This document shows positions 57,867 to 64,000 of a stretch of DNA of 64,000 nt, piece after piece. The stretch is from Takakia lepidozioides. Lineage: Eukaryota > Streptophyta > Takakiopsida > Takakiales > Takakiaceae. The notes below the pieces were generated by a model that was not told the DNA's origin, ran no database searches, and worked only from the letters and a program-made list of their open reading frames with translations. A program made the position numbers and the translations under genes. The DNA is taken from contig CM060734.1 of assembly GCA_030704615.1 (NCBI GenBank), positions 53,336,042 through 53,400,041 of the forward strand, written 5' to 3'. Positions within the stretch are counted from its first letter, which is position 1. The number at the start of each line of letters is the position of its first letter.

Positions 57867-59360
57867 CACCAAAATAGTGGGTTGTGACACCCCTTTCCAG
57901 AAAAGAGGGACTTTAAGAAGAGAGAGAGGACTCCGGGCAAAGCCGGCTTAACTTCCGGCTACAGCCCCTTTCGGGACTTTAAGAAAAAAATAGCCAGAAG
58001 GTGGCTGTTCCTTGGCGGGTGTCATGCCAAAAAGCATCATGGGAACGCTCCCTTTTCGAGTGGGAAGTGAGTTCCTTTGCACCCCAAATCCAAATCCAAC
58101 GGCCGACGCCCCATCGCACCAGGGAGCTCCACAATCTCGCCAATTGCACTTGTCAAAGGCCGTCCGATTGCCAGGGCTTGGCGAGTTGGAGGTAATCCAG
58201 TGAGCTATAGTGCCTACAACTCTATGTTTTCACTTGTGTTTAGTAGGTAGTGGCAGATTGCTCATTGAAGGGGATAAAATATAGGAGCCACTCTATCATG
58301 GATACCGACCACTAAAACATTGATATTAATGTGGTTATTTTGGTGCTTTTAGCGCCTAAAATGGTAGGGCAGGCTATCAGCCGCTAGCATCATGCCTTCC
58401 AGCGTTGTTTCATTTTATTAAGTAGCGCTAGATTGCTCTTTGAAATTGATGGTGCCTGAAATGCTACCTTGGCGTTTTAATAATAGCCAGTTTTCAACAT
58501 GGGCTCGCCACCTATTTTCGCCCCCATTTCCAGATCTGTCGGCCATGCACATAGAGAGAAGACTCCGGCCGAAACCGAAACCGGCGTAACTAAGAGCCAT
58601 TTCGCCTTATGGCTACTACTGCCCCTTTTTGGGGGTGGGCCCTATATCGGCCTTGCAATATATACATGAGGTAAGAAAATCGCCTAATCGTATAGTAAAT
58701 CAGGATACCCATAGCCAGGTAGGATCCATGTGGACATTCATCCTCTGCACTTAGCCTAGTGACGTAATAGGAGCCCAAAACAGAAGGGGCTTTGGCGAAG
58801 GAAAGTGGTGGGGTAGGTGCATCATCTCCTCGGGACATGCAGGCAACAAAACGACAAAGCACAACATGTGTTCAAGAAGAGTCTTAAAAAACTGTCAAGC
58901 AAAGTCCTAAGGAGCTGGCTGCTGTCACCGTCAGTTACACGGTTAATTACAAAGGCTGCCATGCCGGCAGCTCCCCCGTGTGTGCACACCTACGAGTACC
59001 TTCCATATAAGTGCTTGCAGTCAGGCGGTCAAAAACCTGTGCACTCTTCAGATCTTTCCGCTCGATTTCAGAAGCCCACCGAGCTGCTTCTGAGTAGGGT
59101 TATAGTTCAACATTCGCATTGCTGGAAAGCTGCACATTCTGCTTCTATGCATTGCAATGCTCATCTTTACTCCTGTCTGGAGCTGTGCTCCCTTTTGAGA
59201 TTGCACACAACTGCTGGATTTCCGTATGATTTATGATATGATTGTACATAAACTTCAGAGAAATCGCTTGATGAGGGCAGGTTGTACTTAGTAGTGTGAG
59301 GAGAAGCGGGCATGGTGTACGAGTTGCGGTTTGTACTACTGAGCTGAATAGTGGATAAAG
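57867..59360. other. Intergenic region between MULE and polygalacturonase gene
   Basis: No gene supported. Two loosely similar stretches (57926-57975 and 58551-58630: GACTCCGG...CCGG...TAACT...GGCTAC...GCCCC) suggest a small unclassified repeat. A second pair, AGATTGCTCATTGAAGG near 58255 and AGATTGCTCTTTGAAATTG near 58430, lies between them. Confidence 0.4.
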
Positions 59361-59370
59361 ATTTGGAGAT

Positions 59371-62300
59371 GATGGGGAACAAGCCAGAGTTCCAGGCTTT
59401 ACGCGTGCTGCTGGTGTTGCTCAGCTGCTGTAGTTTCGGTCGCTCCTTCGTTCGTGGTGTGAAGTCCGACGTTGTTTCGAGTTCTTGGATGAACAGCTTT
59501 GACGATATGAGAGTGAGGCTCTGAAGCCCGACAATTTTAAAATTGAGGCTCACATAGATCCTATCTGGGCTGATGATTTTTGTGAAGTATTAAGCACTCT
59601 TGAGTGTGATGCAAATCGTAGTTTGTGCAATCGAGACATAGAACACGCATGCATAGGACATCTTGGTCTAACGATGACGCTGGAAACCAAGAAGGTCCTG
59701 AAGGGTTTTTTTTGGGGAGTCTAACATGTAATATGCTCTCGGGAAATCCTGGGATTTGTGCACGCAAACTTGTGAAAGGCCAGATTCACGTCTTTCACAG
59801 CAATCCACACCAGGCAAAATCTACGTTTCCCCCATAGGCAGCTGACATTTAAAGAAAGTAGTTTCTCAAACTGTTAAACCACCGTCTGGCAGGTAAAGGC
59901 AAGCTGTAAGTGCTGTGTCCATGACCGGGCGCATATGGCGTCAATTACAGACTTTGGTGCCGTTGGCGATGGCAAAGTCCTGAACACTGAGGCCTTTCAG
60001 AATGCAATCACCCATCTGGGCCAATATGCTGACAAAGGAGGCGCACATCTGCACATCCCCCCAGGACGATGGCTCACTGGGCCCATCACTCTCATAAGCA
60101 ACTTCACTTTGTTTGTATCTCAAGGGGCCACAATTCTTGGATCCCAGGTATGATGGCCTCCTAATAGATGACCTGTTTCGGCTGTCCAGAAGATTGTATT
60201 GAGAATTTCCAGCGACAACCCCATTAGTTGAGATGGTTTAGGCACTGAAGTTCCATGGTTGATGCTTGGTCTAGGTTGACCTGAGAGCACCACTTGGCAA
60301 GTCCAACCTGGAACCGTTGGGTCAGCTTTACTATATGCATTCAATAGAAACGAAGATCTGAAGAACCAAAAGGGCTAGGGCGTACTAGGTGAGCGCCTGA
60401 CATTATCGGGATGTAATTGCACCTCTAGAAGGTCCAATTTTTGAGATCAGTGTATCTTTAAGGGGCTCCAGGGCCTCGGCATCATGGACGGGGACTAATG
60501 CTCACGATAGAGCTCTGGATATGCTGATATGCAGGACCCCAAGTTGTACCCTTTACTCCCTTGTCTGCCATCGTATGGGCGAGGCCGTGAGCTTCCTGGT
60601 CCAAGACACAGCAGCCTCATCAGTGGAGTCGATCTTACAGACGTCGTTATTACAGGTCTATGAAGTTAGTGTATCTGAGGTGATCCTTTACTGCAAAGTG
60701 GGTTCTTTCAGGGAGGGTTAAACTTGCTTGAACGTACTGTTGCTGGGCTGGCTTCCACACTTGGGCAGCTGATCAAAACCACGTTACAAATCCAACTTCT
60801 AGCCTCTCCTCCATTAAAGCTACTGCACATTGTTTATTGTATACATACATGCAAGAGTGTGTCCACTGCTTATATATAGGATGCGAGGAGTCTTGGAGAA
60901 GCGAGGGAGAAGTTCCAGGTATATGATATGATGCATAGATGACGGCATCTAATTCTCATTGATCGATACACTGGGTTGAGGCATCGCGGTCCGTGACATG
61001 CCTTCCGTTGGCCTACATAATTTGCAGGTGAGAATGGGACAATCGATGGGCAGGGATCGGTTTGGTGGCAGCTGTTCCGAAATCGTACTTTGGGCCACAC
61101 CCGACCCCACTTGGTGGAGCTCGTGCATTCCAAAAACATTCTGATCTCTAACCTCACTTTTGTGAACTCCCCTTTTTGGACCATACATCCGGTTTACTGC
61201 AGGTAAGATTTTCTGGAGCCCTATCTCCCCTGGTCAAACTGCCTCTCTTCATCCCCTTCCCCCCTCGCTCCCCCCCCACGAGTGAGCAGATTGAATTTTT
61301 AATTTGTTCGTCAATGGATTCGGTCCACCTTAGACCCCATGGGCACAAGTCCCTCCATGCACTGCATGGTTGTTGTACTCTAGTGAAGCTCTTGAGCGCA
61401 CCATTAGGGAATACCAAAAAGGCAATGATTTGCAATGCTTTACTATTCACCATATCTGTATATGCGTTTTCGGTGCAAGGAACTTCTGTATGGAGAGGCT
61501 GTCTGTGCCAATATGTGGACTTCCGAGTTCCACACCTTATGTACAGGTTCTCGCATATTAACAGTGGACATGAAGGGAAAAGAGGATGCTTGTAAACTCC
61601 TTCTGAAATTGCCTTGAATCATTTGCACTCATATGTGTGGACATGGGTGGGTATGGTGCCAGCCATGTGGTGATCAATCATATGACTATATTAGCCCCGC
61701 CCAAATCGCCTAACACTGATGGAATCGATCCAGGTAGAAGTTCATTCCAAAATGTATGTTGAGGGAGAGGACAGAGAGCGAGATAGAGATTTGACCTAGT
61801 TTTGATTGTTTCTTGAGTAGGTGCTAAGAAACTAGTGAACAGTCTCCTTAAGTAGGTATCGATTTTCTTGGTGGGTGCAGACTCATCATCGCATGTGTGT
61901 ATCGAAGACAGTTACATCAGCACAGGTGATGATGGTATCTCGATCAAAAGTGGGTGGGATGAATATGGAATTGCATGGGGGATGCCTAGCTCTCACATTC
62001 TGATTCGACGAGTAGTAGCAGTGGCGCCAACTAGTGCCGGGTTTGCCATCGGAAGTGAGATGTCTGGTGGCGTCTCAAACATCAAGGTCAGCACTTATCC
62101 CCTTCCTTTTGTACATGATCACTTAGCGTTTATCCGATAAACGAAAACCCACCTGCAGTCATGGTGGGTTATAGATCAGCACTTGGAACCTTCTGAAAAG
62201 CGTGAACCACCAAGCATTCGCTTGGTTCTTAAGTATGACTAATAAGTCTGCTGAGACTGTCAGATTTAACACCGCACCAGTAGTGCCAGGCGACCCCTTT

Positions 62301-62928
62301 AATTTATAGCTAGGAGAATTCGAGCTCCCGCAATTTTTACGTAATCTACTTCCTGTCAGAAGGTTCTCAGAACATTGCAGCGATTCCTGAAAGATGGATC
62401 TCCTGAAATTTGAGGAGGATCACAAATCTTTCTAAAAGAGCTTCAGGAACAGATGTTTACAAGTGCTCCATTCTTCAAGATTACTGATAAACTTCACATA
62501 TTCTGTAATCTATGGTGCAGGTAGAGGACATGGTCATCATCAACTCAATGAGAGGCATACGTATCAAAACGGCACCGGGACGGGGAGGCTACATAAAAAA
62601 TGTGTCTATATCAAACATAGTGATGCAAAACGTGCATAAGGGGATTGTTTTCACGGGGGCCTATGGTGACCACCCCGATGACAAGTTCAACCCAACAGCA
62701 TTCCCTGCAGTAAATAGGATATCGATCTGCAATGTTGTGGGTCAAAATATTACTCAGGCTGGTGAGCTCCTTGGGATTCCAGGCAGCTCCTTTGAGGACA
62801 TCTTCCTCTCGAATATTCTGCTGGATGTCACACCGGGATCTCTTGCTTGGAACTGCTCCGAAGTAGCAGGATCATACAGTTTTGTGAACCCCGTGCCATG
62901 CCCTCAGTTTCAAGAAGTGCCCTCCTGA
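59371..62928 (+). CDS. Polygalacturonase-like glycoside hydrolase family 28 protein
   Basis: GH28 enzymes cleave or trim pectic polygalacturonan in the cell wall. Well-supported exons: 59911-60147, 60535-60655, 61028-61202, 61663-61733, 61881-62086, 62521-62928 (406 codons, phases close). Motifs in order: DFGAVGDG, PPGRWLTGPI, NGTIDGQGSVWW, SPNTDGIDP (first catalytic Asp), STGDDGISIKSGWDEYG (GDD pair), GSEMSGG and RIKTAPGRGGY (substrate-binding RIK). This matches the plant clade in which the GHG histidine motif is replaced by the GSEMSGG type. A candidate signal-peptide exon begins at 59371-59374 (MGNKPEFQALRVLLVLLSCC...); its donor to the AG before 59911 is not settled. ATG 59935 is only an internal alternative. 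Confidence 0.9.
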
Positions 62929-64000
62929 TCTCGGAAGGCACAGCTGGGTGTTGCCACCCTTGTAAATGTAGAAAATCAAGCTCCATATACACAAACAACA
63001 GGTAGCATTCCTTAATCTACTACTAAGACTCTTTATTTAGCATAACCTCCCAACCAAGAAACACAACAACAACTGTAGTGATTCACCCACCGTGCTCATT
63101 TACAACAGCTCAAGAGGCATCTCTCTAGAGAAAGGGTGTAACCCCTCTAGATAGTTATCACTGTTCAAGTCAAAACATTAGGTGGTATTGGTAATGAACT
63201 CATATCCCTATGATTGGTTGTAGATTCTAAATCATTGCTTTCCTGTTGCCATCATTGTCTGTGTCACAACTTGAAGCTTGAAGCATTTCCATCATCAAGG
63301 AATGAGATATGTACTGTAGAATCTTGTTGTCAATTGAGAGAGCTCAGCCTAATATTTCCAGGTGAGGTACGACACATAGTTGTGGTGAATTCCAGTGTGA
63401 TGTTGAGTATGTACAAGTAACAATGATCTTTTGCTAGCCTGATTGGCATTGTATACATGATACTAGTCAAGTGTCCAGATGTGGCTAGGAACTCACCCTC
63501 CCGGAAGAGGCAAGGGCATTCCAGATGATGGGCATTCCAGATGATTACAAGTGACGGCAAGATCTGTGATCACATGTATGCTTACCAAGTCATCCAAGTC
63601 AGTGAAACCAGTGCTAACATTTGTATCAAACACAGTAGCTTGATCAACTCATTACCTGACACTCCTACAAAGAGCTATGATTTCTGGTTCTCCGCTGCAT
63701 TTTCAGTGTACAATGGAGAGATCCACACATCTGCCACATCACTATCTCCTTGGACTTCTCAATTGTCACCTGGACCTGTAAGACAACCATAAAGACACCA
63801 TAGCAGGTTTGCAGGTTTCAATTCTGGAGCTGCACAGGGTGAGCTGCCCGAGTGGGAGAAAGACCTAGGAACCATCAGATCCCTATCGGCTGGTCAAATG
63901 ACTGGGCAGCCTGCTGGGATTGGGCCCTGCTTGGATTGAAGAACTGTTCGGGTCTAACATAATTCATCACCACTATAACATAAAAGAATCGTTTATGTGC
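62929..64000. other. Polygalacturonase 3' flank to end of window
   Basis: No supportable gene or repeat. Open frames at 63214-63420 and 63541-63792 lack recognisable domains. Confidence 0.45.

Noticed and set aside
63214-63792. Short ORFs after the polygalacturonase gene
   Set aside because: No domain, no splice partners and no repeat. They are compatible with chance.

Overview
The window is nuclear DNA of a land plant or close streptophyte relative. Eight recognisable loci match plant nuclear families and have GT-AG introns whose phases close exactly. Two product groups are plastid-directed: a fibrillin and an ELIP-like LHC-superfamily protein. Long intergenic and intronic stretches are full of LINE, SINE, MULE and LTR debris. 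The mix of compact introns, many non-L1 LINE fragments and AT-rich repeat islands suggests a non-seed plant (bryophyte, lycophyte or fern), but this is inference and the lineage cannot be fixed from the sequence alone.

Layout. 0.7-5.4 kb (+): an 8-exon long-chain-base-phosphate phosphatase (LCBPP1/SPP1-like). 7.0-8.0 kb (+): a single-exon inositol polyphosphate kinase (ITPK). 9.9-11.2 kb (-): the U4/U6.U5 snRNP 27 kDa protein, divergent from 11.9-22.0 kb (+), an 8-exon plastid fibrillin whose introns 3 and 5 are swollen by LINE copies. 23-28.3 kb: an AT-rich island of tandem and inverted repeats, a long-TIR element interrupted by a tRNA-derived SINE, and an L1-type LINE relic. 29.1-35.6 kb: a rearranged cyclophilin-RRM (CYP59-like) locus with one exon on the wrong strand and others missing. 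35.7-37.9 kb (+): an ELIP-like gene with a one-base frameshift in its last helix. 39.9-42.8 kb (+): a two-exon PPR-SMR gene. 44.2-57.9 kb: a 13.6 kb Mutator-like element with ~240 bp TIRs and a perfect 9-bp target duplication; it holds two decayed transposase genes, an internally deleted LTR-retroelement with a PHD finger, and minisatellites. 59.4-62.9 kb (+): a GH28 polygalacturonase-like gene.

The genes are independent housekeeping or plastid loci, not a pathway. The most informative biology is in the mobile DNA. One LINE family recurs at least eight times as 5'-truncated or internally deleted copies. Its coding frame stops only a few bases before the element's 3' end, there is no poly(A) tail, and the junctions lie repeatedly in CT-rich tracts inside introns. 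Three pieces in fibrillin intron 5 are bordered by the same target motif.
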